DNA of 64,000 bases, from positions 309,945 through 373,944 of the forward strand of contig NZ_KE383818.1 in NCBI RefSeq assembly GCF_000422325.1, written 5' to 3'. Under the pieces are notes generated by a model. It did no database searches, was not told where the DNA came from, and worked only from the letters and a program-made list of their open reading frames with translations. This document shows, piece by piece, positions 33,175 to 43,004 of this stretch. Both the position numbers and the translations under genes were made by a program. This DNA comes from Marinospirillum minutulum DSM 6287. GTDB taxonomy: Bacteria > Pseudomonadota > Gammaproteobacteria > Pseudomonadales > Halomonadaceae. Numbering within the stretch: position 1 is the stretch's first letter; the number at the start of each line of letters is the position of its first letter.

Positions 33175-34399
33175 CTTGGTCTAAATCACGGTCTGAAAAG
33201 CCAATAAGGTAAAGAATGGCATCTAAACCTAGGGTAGAAAGTGCATGGCGAGCCGTTTGCCTAACCACTGGCTTGGCACGGAAGGCAATACCTAAACCGG
33301 CTAAGCCAAGCATAGGTAAATCGTTGGCACCATCACCCACGGCTATGGCTTGTTCTAGGTTGATACCTTCTTTATTGGCTATTTCTTGCAATAACTGTGC
33401 TTTACGTTCGCCATCTACTACCTGACCAACCACCCGCCCTGTTACCTTGCCATTTTCAATTTCTAGCTGGTTAGCATGAACTTCATCTATGCCTAGTTTT
33501 TGTTGCAGGTACTCACCAAAGTAGGTGAAGCCGCCAGAAAGTATGGCGGTACGGTAGCCAAGGCGTTTGAGGGTGGAGATTAGTTTTTCAGCGCCTTCAG
33601 TAACCGGTAGGCGTTCTGCAACCTTGGCTAGAACCGAGGCATCTAAGCCTTTTAACAAAGCCACGCGGGCACGGAAGCTTTCGCTGAAATCTAGCTCGCC
33701 ACACATGGCGCGTTCAGTAATAGCAGCAACTTCAGCACCTACACCGGCTTCTATGGCTAGCTCATCTATCACTTCCGCTTCAATGAGGGTGGAGTCCATA
33801 TCAAAAACCACTAGGCGGCGATTACGGCGGTAGATATTGTCTTCTTGTACGGCAATATCAACTTCTAACTCGCCAGCTAGGGCTAGAAAATGGCGACGCA
33901 GTTCAGCGGTATCTAGTGTGTCGCCACGTACAGAAAACTCAACACAGGCACGGCCCTGTTGTTCAATATGCGACATGCTAACTCGCCCAGATAGGCGGTG
34001 AATTCGGTCAATGTTTAAACCGTTTTCTGCCACGGTTCGGGTGACACGGGCAATTTGTTCAGCAGTAATGCGGCGGCCTAAGAGGGTAACTATATAACGG
34101 CCTTTACCCTGCCCACCTACCCAGTGTTCATAACTGGTTTCTGAAACGGGTGAAAAGCGAATTTGCATACCCCATTCGTGGGCTTTAAAGAGTAATTCTT
34201 GCAAAACAGGGGAGTTTTGCGCGGCAGGGGGCAGGTGAGCTAACAACCCAAGTGCAAGGGTGTCGTGAATAACTGCCTGGCCGATATCGAGGATATTCAC
34301 GCCATAACTAGCAAGAATTTCACTAATTGCAGAGGTAATACCTGGGCGATCATGTCCGGAAAGGTTGATCAAAACAATGCTACGATCCTGGGTTTTCAT
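33167..34399 (-). CDS. serB: Phosphoserine phosphatase
   Basis: SerB performs the last step of serine synthesis. The 410 aa protein has two N-terminal ACT-like domains (about 1-185). A HAD domain follows, with the nucleophile motif VVFDMDSTLIEAE near residue 197, LSGGF near 290 and VGDGANDLPML near 350. The double-ACT form is the long form found in Pseudomonas and relatives. Confidence 0.96.
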   Translation of the reverse strand: MKTQDRSIVLINLSGHDRPGITSAISEILASYGVNILDIGQAVIHDTLALGLLAHLPPAAQNSPVLQELLFKAHEWGMQIRFSPVSETSYEHWVGGQGKGRYIVTLLGRRITAEQIARVTRTVAENGLNIDRIHRLSGRVSMSHIEQQGRACVEFSVRGDTLDTAELRRHFLALAGELEVDIAVQEDNIYRRNRRLVVFDMDSTLIEAEVIDELAIEAGVGAEVAAITERAMCGELDFSESFRARVALLKGLDASVLAKVAERLPVTEGAEKLISTLKRLGYRTAILSGGFTYFGEYLQQKLGIDEVHANQLEIENGKVTGRVVGQVVDGERKAQLLQEIANKEGINLEQAIAVGDGANDLPMLGLAGLGIAFRAKPVVRQTARHALSTLGLDAILYLIGFSDRDLDQDA

Positions 34400-34563
34400 C
34401 GAGTGCCTGTAAAATAGTTCTTAAATCACTAAGCAAAGTTGTTAAGACTTTCTATACTTAGCAGGAAATAGACTGAGTGGTGAATTGCTTAGGGCAATTA
34501 TAGCGCTCCTTAGCCATAGCTTGCACCTTTGTAAAAGCTTATATACAACTGGGGACTCTAACT

Positions 34564-35025
34564 ATGTCTTTTTACCCTAAACCTAACCTTGATAACTTAA
34601 CGCCCCACCTTGGGCGTTTGTGTGCACCCAACTTTCATACTACGGCTAGTGAGTGTCAGCGTACATTTAGCGTACCTGTGGCGGCAGTGGGGTTGCGAGA
34701 AGGTCGCCATATACGGCTATTTTATTCAGGTGAAGCAAGTCAAAAGCTCTTAATTGATGATGCGCTTTGTGCCTTGCCCTTATGTGTACCAGGTGAGCAA
34801 ATTTTGGTGCGTGATTTACATGAAATTGATGAAGCACTTTTACCACCCTTAGCCTTAGCTTTAGGAATGCGAAGCTATGTAGGAGTGCCTATTTTTGCGG
34901 CGCAACAACTAGTTGGCAGTCTAAGCCTAGCTGATCGTCAGCCAAGGGTGTTTAGCCATTTTGAGGTACAGCGTTTACAAGCCATGGCTGCTAAAACAGG
35001 GGCTTTGTTAGAACAGTATTTATAA
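34564..35025 (+). CDS. GAF-domain protein
   Basis: The 153 aa protein is a single GAF domain (FSVPVAAVGLREGRHIRLFY, then RSYVGVPIF, LVGSLSLADRQP and a final helix). It has no output domain. It may sense a small ligand or redox state. It lies divergent from serB and upstream of orn. Confidence 0.75.
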   Translation: MSFYPKPNLDNLTPHLGRLCAPNFHTTASECQRTFSVPVAAVGLREGRHIRLFYSGEASQKLLIDDALCALPLCVPGEQILVRDLHEIDEALLPPLALALGMRSYVGVPIFAAQQLVGSLSLADRQPRVFSHFEVQRLQAMAAKTGALLEQYL

Positions 35026-35087
35026 CTAGGTGTGTTAATATCTAAGGAATAATTTTTTAGCCACTCACTCGCAGGAAGTAATTGAGT

Positions 35088-35675
35088 ATGACTGATGTTA
35101 CACCGAATAACGAAGTAAAAAAGCCATCCAATTTAATTTGGATAGACTTAGAAATGACCGGCCTAGACCCAAACAAAGAACGCATTATAGAAATAGCCAC
35201 CATTGTTACTGACTGTGATTTAAACATCATTGAAGAAGGTCCAGTTTTGGCTATTAATCAGCCAACAGCCTTGTTGGATGCGATGGATGAATGGTGCACT
35301 CGCACGCACGGTGCTTCGGGTTTAACTCAAAGGGTTAAAGACAGCAAAGTAACCATTGCTGAAGCTGAAGCAGCAACCCTAGCTTTCTTGCGCCGCCATA
35401 TAGAAGAAGGCGCTAGCCCTATGTGTGGCAATAGTGTTCACCAAGATAGGCGTTTTATGGTGAATGAAATGCCAGAGCTAGAGGCTTTCTTCCATTACCG
35501 TAATTTAGACGTTTCTACCCTTAAAGAACTGGCAGTGCGCTGGCACCCAGAACTCCCTAAAAAGTTTAAAAAAGCGGGCACGCATTTGGCTTTAGATGAT
35601 ATTCGTGAATCCATTGCCGAGCTGCGCTTTTATCGGGATGAATTTATTCGTTTGCCAGAAAACCCCTCTGCATGA
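35088..35675 (+). CDS. orn: Oligoribonuclease
   Basis: Orn degrades 2-5 nt RNAs and pGpG to mononucleotides. The 195 aa DEDDh exonuclease has [22 protein letters not shown] and [15 protein letters not shown] at 35082 could extend it, but the GGAAG site is better spaced for the ATG at 35088. Its stop overlaps the rsgA start (ATGA). Confidence 0.96.
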   Translation: MTDVTPNNEVKKPSNLIWIDLEMTGLDPNKERIIEIATIVTDCDLNIIEEGPVLAINQPTALLDAMDEWCTRTHGASGLTQRVKDSKVTIAEAEAATLAFLRRHIEEGASPMCGNSVHQDRRFMVNEMPELEAFFHYRNLDVSTLKELAVRWHPELPKKFKKAGTHLALDDIRESIAELRFYRDEFIRLPENPSA

Positions 35676-36715
35676 GTAGCCGTAAGCTGACCCGCCAGCA
35701 ACAGTGGCGTATAGATAAAGTTCAAGAAGAGCGCAATGCGCGTGCCCTGCGAAAAGATGAGCGGCTAGATGCTAACCAACAAGAAGGCTTAGCGACAGAG
35801 GCTCAGCAGGGTTTAATAACCGCGCATTTTGGCCGTCAGGTTGAAGTTGAAGCGATAGACGGTGCTTTGAAAGGTCAGCGACAGCGTTGCCATGTAAGGG
35901 CAAATGTCGAAAACCTAGTCACTGGCGATTACGTAAGTTGGCGAGCAAATCAAAACCCTATCGAAGAAGGGGTTGTGGAGTCTCGCCAAGATCGCCGCAG
36001 TTTGTTAGCGCGTCCTGACATGCGTGGGGTAATGAAACCCATAGCTGCCAATGTCGATCAGCTATTACTGGTTATAGCACCCGAACCTGAACCCCATGCC
36101 AATTTAATTGATCGCTACCTAGTTGCAGCAGAACACACGGGTATAGAGCCTGTATTGGTGATTAATAAGTGGGATTTAATGGAGCAGGGCGTTTTAACGG
36201 CTGAGCGAGAGGCATTAATAAAGGACTTGCTAGCAACCTATCAACACTTGGGCTATCAAGTATTAATTAGCTCGGCTTACCAAGAAAAAGACTTGCAGCA
36301 ACTACAGCAGCAGTTAAAAGATAGAATTAGTGTGTTTGTTGGTCAGTCAGGTGTAGGTAAGTCTTCACTGATTAACTACCTGTTACCGGGGGTGGATTTG
36401 CGTGTTGGCAGTCTTTCTGAAGATACCCGTAAAGGGCGGCATACCACCACCACAGCAAGGTTGTTTCATTTTCCTTTGAGTGGGCAGTTAATTGATTCAC
36501 CAGGAATACGTGAGTTTTCTTTAGGCTATTTACAGCCAGAACAAATTGCTCAGGGTTTTACTGAGTTTCGTCCCTTCTTAGGCTTGTGCCGTTTTCGGGA
36601 TTGTAAACATCAACAAGACCCAGGTTGTGCGTTAAAAGAAGCGGTGGCTGAGGGCAAAATAGCTGAAACACGCTTTGCTAGTTACCACCACCTAGTGCAT
36701 AGCCTAGTCCATTAA
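35672..36715 (+). CDS. rsgA: Small ribosomal subunit biogenesis GTPase RsgA
   Basis: RsgA checks maturation of the 30S subunit. The 347 aa protein has an N-terminal OB fold and a circularly permuted GTPase domain (INKWDL before [15 protein letters not shown], then [11 protein letters not shown]). A C-terminal zinc finger holds [14 protein letters not shown]. It is coupled to orn and ends with a 12-bp tail-to-tail overlap with the next gene. Confidence 0.96.
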   Translation: MSSRKLTRQQQWRIDKVQEERNARALRKDERLDANQQEGLATEAQQGLITAHFGRQVEVEAIDGALKGQRQRCHVRANVENLVTGDYVSWRANQNPIEEGVVESRQDRRSLLARPDMRGVMKPIAANVDQLLLVIAPEPEPHANLIDRYLVAAEHTGIEPVLVINKWDLMEQGVLTAEREALIKDLLATYQHLGYQVLISSAYQEKDLQQLQQQLKDRISVFVGQSGVGKSSLINYLLPGVDLRVGSLSEDTRKGRHTTTTARLFHFPLSGQLIDSPGIREFSLGYLQPEQIAQGFTEFRPFLGLCRFRDCKHQQDPGCALKEAVAEGKIAETRFASYHHLVHSLVH

Positions 36716-37720
36716 TTTACGCATTTCTTCATGTAGCCGGGCATCAAACAACAAGGGAGCCTGAGCTAGCCAGCGGTTAGTGGTCATTAGCTCTTTTAAC
36801 AAGGCTACTGACAGCACTGGCCCACGCCAAGCAGCGCCCTTACTGCTATTTTTGTTGTGGGTGCTGGCCGAGAAGTTTTCTAGGTAGTCTTGCCAAAAAC
36901 TAGGAATAAAACGGCGGACAGGACGCTGGCTAGCCAGTGCTAGGCGCTCTGCAATAACTAATCCTTGGTGGTCTAAATCACCAAAGTGCACATGGGGTAC
37001 AAACTGGGGTAAAAAGCGTAAAAACTCACCAGCCAATTCAAGGCTTTCAGGTGCGACCCAAAGTGCTAATAGGTTAGCGGGTAGGTCAATGTCTAAAAAC
37101 ACACCTCGGTCTTCAATGGTCATAACTAGGTAGGGCAATTCGCCTTCTAGCTCTTTGATTTGGTGAAAATCCCTTTCGGGAAGTATGACTTCACTTAATT
37201 GTCGCCAAATTTTCTTTAGTTCTATGGGAGAACCATGCTTGCGTGTGAACTTTAAATCCATATTACCACGCAGGTGCAAACAACGGTCTTGGCTAAGTTC
37301 TACGCTGGGTAATTCATCTAAAAGGTGTTCAGGAAGTTCGGTAGTACGGCTTCCTAACAAGGCCAGTTGTAGGCTACTTTTATTTAAAACTCTAGGCAGG
37401 TCGGCTCTTAGCTGGTCTTTTAAATAACCCCAGCGTTGATCAAATGTTTCAGTTAGTAGTAGCCGATCACCTTCTAATACATCTTGCCAATCCCGCCAGT
37501 CGGGAAGGCGCAGATCCAGCAGTTCAACCAAACCAGCTCGGCCACGCGCACTCAGCATAAACCCATTTTCTGCTTCTTCTGGCAGTAGCCAATTGCCAGT
37601 GACGAGCTCATCAACTAGGGGAGCATTGGCAGGCTTGCGGTCTATGCGTTCATGCTTGTAGAGGGTCAGTGCAGCTTCGCGTATGGCGAGTGCTTGCCAG
37701 TTGATCTGAGCATCTAACAT
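36704..37720 (-). CDS. Orphan JetD-like TOPRIM protein
   Basis: A 338 aa protein with an N-terminal winged-helix-like region and a C-terminal TOPRIM-type domain. The conserved acidic motifs are VMTIEDRGVFLDI near residue 198 and HFGDLDHQGLVIAERLA near residue 245. This pattern is shared with the DUF2220/JetD nuclease subunit of Wadjet systems, which cut circular plasmids. No JetA, B or C gene is nearby, so its partner or role is unknown. It lies 11 bp upstream of rimK on the same strand. Confidence 0.65.
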   Translation of the reverse strand: MLDAQINWQALAIREAALTLYKHERIDRKPANAPLVDELVTGNWLLPEEAENGFMLSARGRAGLVELLDLRLPDWRDWQDVLEGDRLLLTETFDQRWGYLKDQLRADLPRVLNKSSLQLALLGSRTTELPEHLLDELPSVELSQDRCLHLRGNMDLKFTRKHGSPIELKKIWRQLSEVILPERDFHQIKELEGELPYLVMTIEDRGVFLDIDLPANLLALWVAPESLELAGEFLRFLPQFVPHVHFGDLDHQGLVIAERLALASQRPVRRFIPSFWQDYLENFSASTHNKNSSKGAAWRGPVLSVALLKELMTTNRWLAQAPLLFDARLHEEMRKLMD

Positions 37721-37731
37721 GGAGATTCCTT

Positions 37732-38637
37732 TTATCCACGCCCACGCGTGCGGTTTTTGTTGGGTCCGGCATGGCGAGCGATGTATTCAATAATTTGTCC
37801 AGCTATGTCTTTGCCTGTGGCGGCTTCTATGCCTTCTAATCCAGGAGAGGAGTTTACTTCCATAACAACTGGGCCGTGATTAGAGCGTAACAGATCGACA
37901 CCACAAACGTTTAGCCCCATGGCTTTAGCCGCTCGCGTTGCTGTAGCACGTTCTTGTGGAGTAATTTTTATTAGCTCTGCACTACCGCCTCTGTGCAAGT
38001 TGGAACGAAACTCACCTGGGCTAGCTTGGCGCTTCATAGCCGCAACTACTTTATCACCTATCACAAAGCAGCGTATATCGGCACCACCAGCTTCTTCAAT
38101 GTATTCTTGCACCATAATATTGGCTTTTAAACCCATAAAAGCTTGAATGACACTTTCTGCTGCTTTTTCTGTTTCAGCCAATACCACGCCTATGCCCTGA
38201 GTGCCCTCTAATAATTTTATAACCAAGGGCGCACCACCCACCATACGAATAAGGTCGGGAATATCATCGGGGGAATGAGCAAAGCCGGTAATAGGCAAAC
38301 CTATACCCTTGCGTGATAACAACTGTAGTGAACGGAGCTTGTCACGCGAGCGGGTGATGGCAACGGATTCATTCAGGGTGTAAACCCCCATCATTTCAAA
38401 CTGACGCAAAACAGCCGTACCGTAAAAGGTTACCGAAGCCCCGATGCGTGGAATGATGGCATCAAAGTTTTCTAGCTCTTCACCTCGGTAATGAATGGAG
38501 GGTTTGCTAGTGGTAACGTTCATATAGCAACGGAGCGTATCAACAACTCTTACGCTATGGCCTTGTTGTTCTGCCGCTTCAATTAGGCGACGGGTCGAGT
38601 AAAGATTAGCATTACGCGACAAGATGGCTAGGTGCAT
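37732..38637 (-). CDS. rimK: Ribosomal protein S6 glutamate ligase RimK
   Basis: An ATP-grasp ligase that adds glutamates to the C-terminus of S6. The 301 aa protein has [13 protein letters not shown], the ATP-grasp motifs ([33 protein letters not shown]) and the family length. It lies 2 bp downstream of its usual partner, the zinc protease gene. Confidence 0.94.
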   Translation of the reverse strand: MHLAILSRNANLYSTRRLIEAAEQQGHSVRVVDTLRCYMNVTTSKPSIHYRGEELENFDAIIPRIGASVTFYGTAVLRQFEMMGVYTLNESVAITRSRDKLRSLQLLSRKGIGLPITGFAHSPDDIPDLIRMVGGAPLVIKLLEGTQGIGVVLAETEKAAESVIQAFMGLKANIMVQEYIEEAGGADIRCFVIGDKVVAAMKRQASPGEFRSNLHRGGSAELIKITPQERATATRAAKAMGLNVCGVDLLRSNHGPVVMEVNSSPGLEGIEAATGKDIAGQIIEYIARHAGPNKNRTRGRG

Positions 38638-38639
38638 GG

Positions 38640-39098
38640 TTATTCCAAAGAGACAAAAAGGGAGGGGGAGCCTTGTAGGTAATTTTTGCCAGGTGCAACC
38701 AAATAGTGTTCTTCCATGGCGGTGCGTCCAAGCAACATAGGGTATTGCATTTTGGATCGGTCGGCCAAGGTTAACTCTATTTTGTGTGTTTGGTTGCCTA
38801 GCTTAATTTCTGTTTTTATTACATAACGCCAGTGAGCCTGGCCATTTGAACTTCTAACTTGGCGGTGATCATACACTGGAAATTCACAGGCGACACTGCC
38901 AGCTTTGCCCTTAGCTTCATTTAAGGTGATGAAACTGACCCACTGCTGTCCATTTTTTTCACTAATTTGTAAATTGGTGGCATGAAGCGAAGACGTTTTA
39001 GCGCCTGTATCTATTTTGGCACGTAGAACAAGGCCTAGCTGGGGAAAGTGAATGACCTCCCTATTACCAATAATAATTCTGTTGTTGGTTTTGATCAT
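38640..39098 (-). CDS. rimB: RimB-type retropepsin-like ATP-dependent zinc protease
   Basis: The 152 aa protein of the RimB/DUF4124-adjacent protease group carries the aspartic-type motif [14 protein letters not shown] near residue 29 and [17 protein letters not shown] near the end. It is paired with rimK, as in many gammaproteobacteria, where it trims glutamates from S6. Confidence 0.88.
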   Translation of the reverse strand: MIKTNNRIIIGNREVIHFPQLGLVLRAKIDTGAKTSSLHATNLQISEKNGQQWVSFITLNEAKGKAGSVACEFPVYDHRQVRSSNGQAHWRYVIKTEIKLGNQTHKIELTLADRSKMQYPMLLGRTAMEEHYLVAPGKNYLQGSPSLFVSLE

Positions 39099-39216
39099 TA
39101 TTTAACCAGAGTCCGGTGAGCTAGCATTCATCAACGACTAGCCAGTTTGTACTAAAGTTATCCACACCCCTATCCACCTAGGTTGTGAGTAAAGTTTTGC
39201 GACATCATAAATGCTT

Positions 39217-39957
39217 TTACGGATTAGGGAAGTGAATTAAACGGCTAGTAAAGTAACCCGTTGGTTTTAAACGAATAAGCCTTAAAGCTGCCTTGGCTTT
39301 AGGGCTAAGCGAGAAGTTGTCTGTGTTAGCTGTAAACTGAATTGACGTGGCAGGCGTGGCTAGGTTAAGGCTGTGGTATTTATAACAGCTAAAGGCTTGA
39401 TGCACATGACCAAACACCACCAACTTGGCTTGGGGCTTATCTTTTAATAATTCCCAAAACGCTGCTGCATTTTCTAGTGCTAGCGCATCTTTCCACTCAC
39501 TATTAACCTTTACGGGTGGGTGGTGTAGAGCTATTAGCAGGGGTTTAGGGTTGTTTAAAGCTTCTTTAAGCTTGTGTAGCTGCTGGCTAGCAAGCTTGCC
39601 TTGGGTTGCTTTGGGTAGATGACTGTTTAGCCCTAAAATTTGCCAAGCTGCGGTTTGTTGATAAAAGTCTGAGGGTTTAAGTTCATTCATTAACGCTGGT
39701 TGGTCATGATTACCCGGTAACCACTGCCAAGCTAACCCACTGGCTTCTAGCTGTTGATAAAGCCACTGGTAGGTTGCTGGTTGTTCGTCTTCAGCTAGGT
39801 CGCCAGTGAGTAGTAATAAGTCGGGTTTAAGGTGGCAAGCTAGCTTTAAAGCTTCTAAAAAACTGGTACGAGTAGCCTTGCCACGGTAAAGGGCTTGTGG
39901 GTCGGCTAAAAGGTGCAGGTCCGTCATTTGCACTAGGCGAAAAGTGTTTGTTGTCAT
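39217..39957 (-). CDS. cpdA: 3',5'-cyclic-AMP phosphodiesterase CpdA
   Basis: A 246 aa calcineurin-like phosphodiesterase with metal ligands in QMTDLHL, LLTGDLAED, PGNHDQ, ALHHPP and VFGHVHQA. The gene begins 2 bp after nudF, the same order as in E. coli. Confidence 0.92.
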   Translation of the reverse strand: MTTNTFRLVQMTDLHLLADPQALYRGKATRTSFLEALKLACHLKPDLLLLTGDLAEDEQPATYQWLYQQLEASGLAWQWLPGNHDQPALMNELKPSDFYQQTAAWQILGLNSHLPKATQGKLASQQLHKLKEALNNPKPLLIALHHPPVKVNSEWKDALALENAAAFWELLKDKPQAKLVVFGHVHQAFSCYKYHSLNLATPATSIQFTANTDNFSLSPKAKAALRLIRLKPTGYFTSRLIHFPNP

Positions 39958-39959
39958 CT

Positions 39960-40589
39960 TTAGTTAGCTTCTAGCCATTTAGTTTTTATTGCTAGGTGAT
40001 TCATCGCTAACCATTGCAAGGCAATAATACTCATTGCGTTGGCGGCTCTGCCTTGAGTGGCTTCTGCTAGGGCTGCTTCTCTAGTGAATAGCCTAACGCG
40101 CAGGTCTTCATTTTCACTGGCTAAACCGCAAATACTACCCTGTTCTACTTGGCTGGAATCAACAATACCCAAATAAAGTAAAATTTGTTCATCACTACCG
40201 CCGGGGCTGGCGTAGTAGGTATAAAGGTGTTCTAGGTACAGAATATCTAAACCCGCTTCTTCTTGCGTTTCACGGTGAGCCACTGCTTCAGCTTCTTCAC
40301 CTGTTTCAATAATACCGGCAATAATTTCAACTAGCCAAGGGCTGTTAGGGTCTTTTAGTGCACCCACCCGAAACTGTTCCACCATAACAACCTTATCTAA
40401 CCAAGGGTCATAAGCTAACAGGCCAACAGCCTTGCCACGTTTAAAAAGTTCACGCTTTATGCTGGGTGTCCAGCCACCAGCAAATAACCGATGCTTAAGT
40501 TGTAGTTGGTTAAGTGAAAAAAAGCCTTGGTAAGCTGTCTGTTCTTCTAGCAGTGTATAATCAGCCTTAGTAAAAGCTGTGTTAGTCAT
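39960..40589 (-). CDS. nudF: ADP-ribose pyrophosphatase
   Basis: The 209 aa protein has an exact Nudix box GIIETGEEAEAVAHRETQEE followed by AGL near residues 94-116. The N-terminal strands match ADP-ribose pyrophosphatases. It is coupled to cpdA. Confidence 0.93.
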   Translation of the reverse strand: MTNTAFTKADYTLLEEQTAYQGFFSLNQLQLKHRLFAGGWTPSIKRELFKRGKAVGLLAYDPWLDKVVMVEQFRVGALKDPNSPWLVEIIAGIIETGEEAEAVAHRETQEEAGLDILYLEHLYTYYASPGGSDEQILLYLGIVDSSQVEQGSICGLASENEDLRVRLFTREAALAEATQGRAANAMSIIALQWLAMNHLAIKTKWLEAN

Positions 40590-40649
40590 AGCTAATCCTT
40601 ATTTAATGAATATTTTTACCAAGCGGAATTGATTATGAAAGGACGAAAT

Positions 40650-41165
40650 ATGTCACGCTGGCGCGATCCTGCCACTGACCCTCGTGCTGAAGAAAAAACG
40701 AACTTAATTACCCCTGAAGGCCATGCCAAGTTGCAATCGACACGCGATTTTTTATGGCAGGTGCGTCACCCAGAACTGGCTATAAAAGTGCGCGAAGCAG
40801 CAGCGCAAGGTGATCGCTCTGAGAACGCTGATTATACCTACAACAAGCGAGAGTTGAATCGAACTTTATCACGCATTCGTTTTTTAGATCAGCGCTTAGA
40901 TGTATTAAAGGTGGTTGATCGTCAGCCTGCAGACACTAATCGCGTGTTTTTTGGTGCTTGGGTAACCTTGGAAGACGAGGCAGGCGAAGAAGAGACTTTT
41001 CGTATTGTTGGCCCTGATGAATCGGATGCTTCCCGCCAGTTAATTAGCATTGATGCACCTAGAGCAAGACTGCTGTTGGGTAAAAGCTTAGATGATGAAG
41101 TTGACTTGCCTACCCCTGAGGGTTCTAAGCCCTTCATCATCACTGCCATACATTATAAGGTTTAA
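40650..41165 (+). CDS. greB: Transcription elongation factor GreB
   Basis: GreB rescues backtracked RNA polymerase. The 171 aa protein has the N-terminal coiled coil (LTPEGHAKL-type start LITPEGHAKLQ) with the acidic tip GDRSENADYTYNKREL, then the C-terminal FKBP-like domain. I start at the ATG at 40650 (MSRWRDP), which has AAGGA 6 bp upstream. Seven further codons are open upstream. Confidence 0.94.
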   Translation: MSRWRDPATDPRAEEKTNLITPEGHAKLQSTRDFLWQVRHPELAIKVREAAAQGDRSENADYTYNKRELNRTLSRIRFLDQRLDVLKVVDRQPADTNRVFFGAWVTLEDEAGEEETFRIVGPDESDASRQLISIDAPRARLLLGKSLDDEVDLPTPEGSKPFIITAIHYKV

Positions 41166-41166
41166 G

Positions 41167-42759
41167 CTAGCTACTGCTTTGTTTGTTAAGACTGAAAATA
41201 AAGTTAGCTGCCAATAAATGCAGGTTTCCTACTTGTTTATCGAGTTTATTGGATTGATCGGTTGCAGCATTGCCTGCCTCTACTGAGTGCCTTGCTAGTT
41301 CTGACAATTCAGTCACCTGCTGACTGGTTTGTTTGCTAAGTACTGACTGATGGTTGGTCATGCTGGCTACTTCAGCAGCTAGTTGGTTGATTTCAGCTAC
41401 GGCTAATAGAATTTCTTCTAGTGAACTACGCATGGTTTCTGCTAGTTCAACCGTGTTTTGTGATGCTATAACGCCTCTGTCTATAGCTGCTACTGAGGCA
41501 TGGGTATTTTCTCTAAGCTGTTCAATGATGCTGCGTACTTGTAGGGTTGAATCATGGGTACGTTGTGCTAAGCCGCGTACTTCATCGGCAACCACCGCAA
41601 ACCCTCGCCCTGCTTCACCAGCGCGTGCAGCTTCTATAGCCGCGTTAAGGGCTAAAAGGTTGGTTTGTTCTGCGACATTGGTAATTACATCAATAACTGT
41701 GCCTATTTGTTCGCTGCTGGCAGCTAGGCTGGCAACCTGTTGCTTAGCTGCTTCTAATTCAGAGGACTGATGGGCTATGGCTTGGCTAACCTCTTCAATT
41801 TTTTGCTGCCCCATTTGGGTTGCAACTTGTGATTGGTTAGCGGCTGAAGCAGTGCGTTGCGTACTACCCAGCACTTGTTCAAGACTGGCTAACTGAGCCT
41901 GCATGGCTTGTTGAATTTCTTCAACACGACTGCCTTGGCGCTCTATGTAACCAAAAGCTTGCTCTAAGCATTCATCTGAACGCGCTTTACTGCGTTGTAG
42001 GTAGCCACTGTTATTAAATAGGCGAGCTACCACCGCACGTAGTTCAGAGCTGCGAGTGCGTAGGGCAAAAGAAATATTGCCTAGTTCATCTTGTCTACCT
42101 GTGTAGATATAAGTCATTACACGGTTATGGTTAATTTTACAGGCAGCGGTTTCTAATTGTTTTAACCCACAAAGTTGAACACGAGTAAGAGCCGTTGTAA
42201 TTAAACCGGCAAGCAGGGGAGCTAAACTAATTAGCCAGCTAAAGTTAAGGGTGAATAAAACAAGACTGGTTAAACTGGCAGGTACTAACCCAGCAAGTAT
42301 TAGTTTGTTCGTGAGTGATAAGGTGGGTCTTTGTAAAAAGCTGGGTAGCTTACCTTTTAACCACTGAGGGTAAATGCTATTTGCTCTGGAAATCGCTTCA
42401 CGAGAGGCTAGGGTTCTTACCGACTGGTATTCAACAATTTTTCCTTCGCGCTGAATAGGTGTGACATAGGCATCTACCCAGTAGTGATCACCATTTTTAC
42501 AGCGATTTTTTACTAGGCCTTTCCAAGACTTTTTGCTTTGTACTGTTTGCCAAAGGTTTTCAAAAGCGCCGGGTGGCATGTCTGGATGGCGGATAATATT
42601 ATGATTCTGACCTATTAGCTCATTACGTTGGTAACCAGATATTTTTATAAAGTCTTCATTAGCAAAGGTAATCATGCCGCGTAGGTCGGTAACGGTAATG
42701 AGTTGCGTGCTGCTATCAAAGGTCTGTTCTTTTTGGGTCACGGGTTGGTTAATACGCAT
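41167..42759 (-). CDS. aer: Aer-type PAS-containing aerotaxis receptor
   Basis: The 530 aa chemoreceptor has an N-terminal PAS domain (about 15-125, [17 protein letters not shown] and [17 protein letters not shown]) that should bind FAD. A short hydrophobic membrane anchor lies at about 150-195, then HAMP-like and signalling helices with the MCP hairpin [21 protein letters not shown] strong ANR/FNR-type box lies 115 bp upstream. Energy or oxygen taxis is the expected role. Confidence 0.92.
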   Translation of the reverse strand: MRINQPVTQKEQTFDSSTQLITVTDLRGMITFANEDFIKISGYQRNELIGQNHNIIRHPDMPPGAFENLWQTVQSKKSWKGLVKNRCKNGDHYWVDAYVTPIQREGKIVEYQSVRTLASREAISRANSIYPQWLKGKLPSFLQRPTLSLTNKLILAGLVPASLTSLVLFTLNFSWLISLAPLLAGLITTALTRVQLCGLKQLETAACKINHNRVMTYIYTGRQDELGNISFALRTRSSELRAVVARLFNNSGYLQRSKARSDECLEQAFGYIERQGSRVEEIQQAMQAQLASLEQVLGSTQRTASAANQSQVATQMGQQKIEEVSQAIAHQSSELEAAKQQVASLAASSEQIGTVIDVITNVAEQTNLLALNAAIEAARAGEAGRGFAVVADEVRGLAQRTHDSTLQVRSIIEQLRENTHASVAAIDRGVIASQNTVELAETMRSSLEEILLAVAEINQLAAEVASMTNHQSVLSKQTSQQVTELSELARHSVEAGNAATDQSNKLDKQVGNLHLLAANFIFSLNKQSSS

Positions 42760-42873
42760 TTAGGTAGCTCCTTGAGTTTTAGTGTTTTCCTTAGCATTGA
42801 CCCGACCAGTAAAACTGAAGGCTAGAAAGGGCTGACTCACATCAAATTTAAGCTTCTATTAACCTAAATACCA

Positions 42874-42887
42874 TTGACCTAGATCAA
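42874..42887 (-). promoter_or_regulatory. ANR/FNR-type box upstream of aer
   Basis: TTGACCTAGATCAA matches TTGAT-N4-ATCAA with one change. Centred near 42880, it would be about 41.5 bp from a start site near 42839, with TTAAAT at 42851-42846 as the -10. Anaerobic control of aer by ANR is known in Pseudomonas aeruginosa. Confidence 0.65.
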
Positions 42888-42920
42888 TTTAAATAAATAA
42901 AATGTCTGCTAATCATGCAG

Positions 42921-42964
42921 AAAAATGACACCTTTCAAGTTTAGTATTGATGACTTGAAAGGTG
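42921..42964 (-). terminator. Terminator of cheV
   Basis: A perfect 11-bp stem, CACCTTTCAAG with CTTGAAAGGTG, and a 14-base loop, followed on the minus strand by ATTTTT. It starts 40 bp after the cheV stop. Confidence 0.75.
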
Positions 42965-43004
42965 TGAATTGAGAACTAATGCTATTTAAAAGGCGGGGAA
43001 GGGT

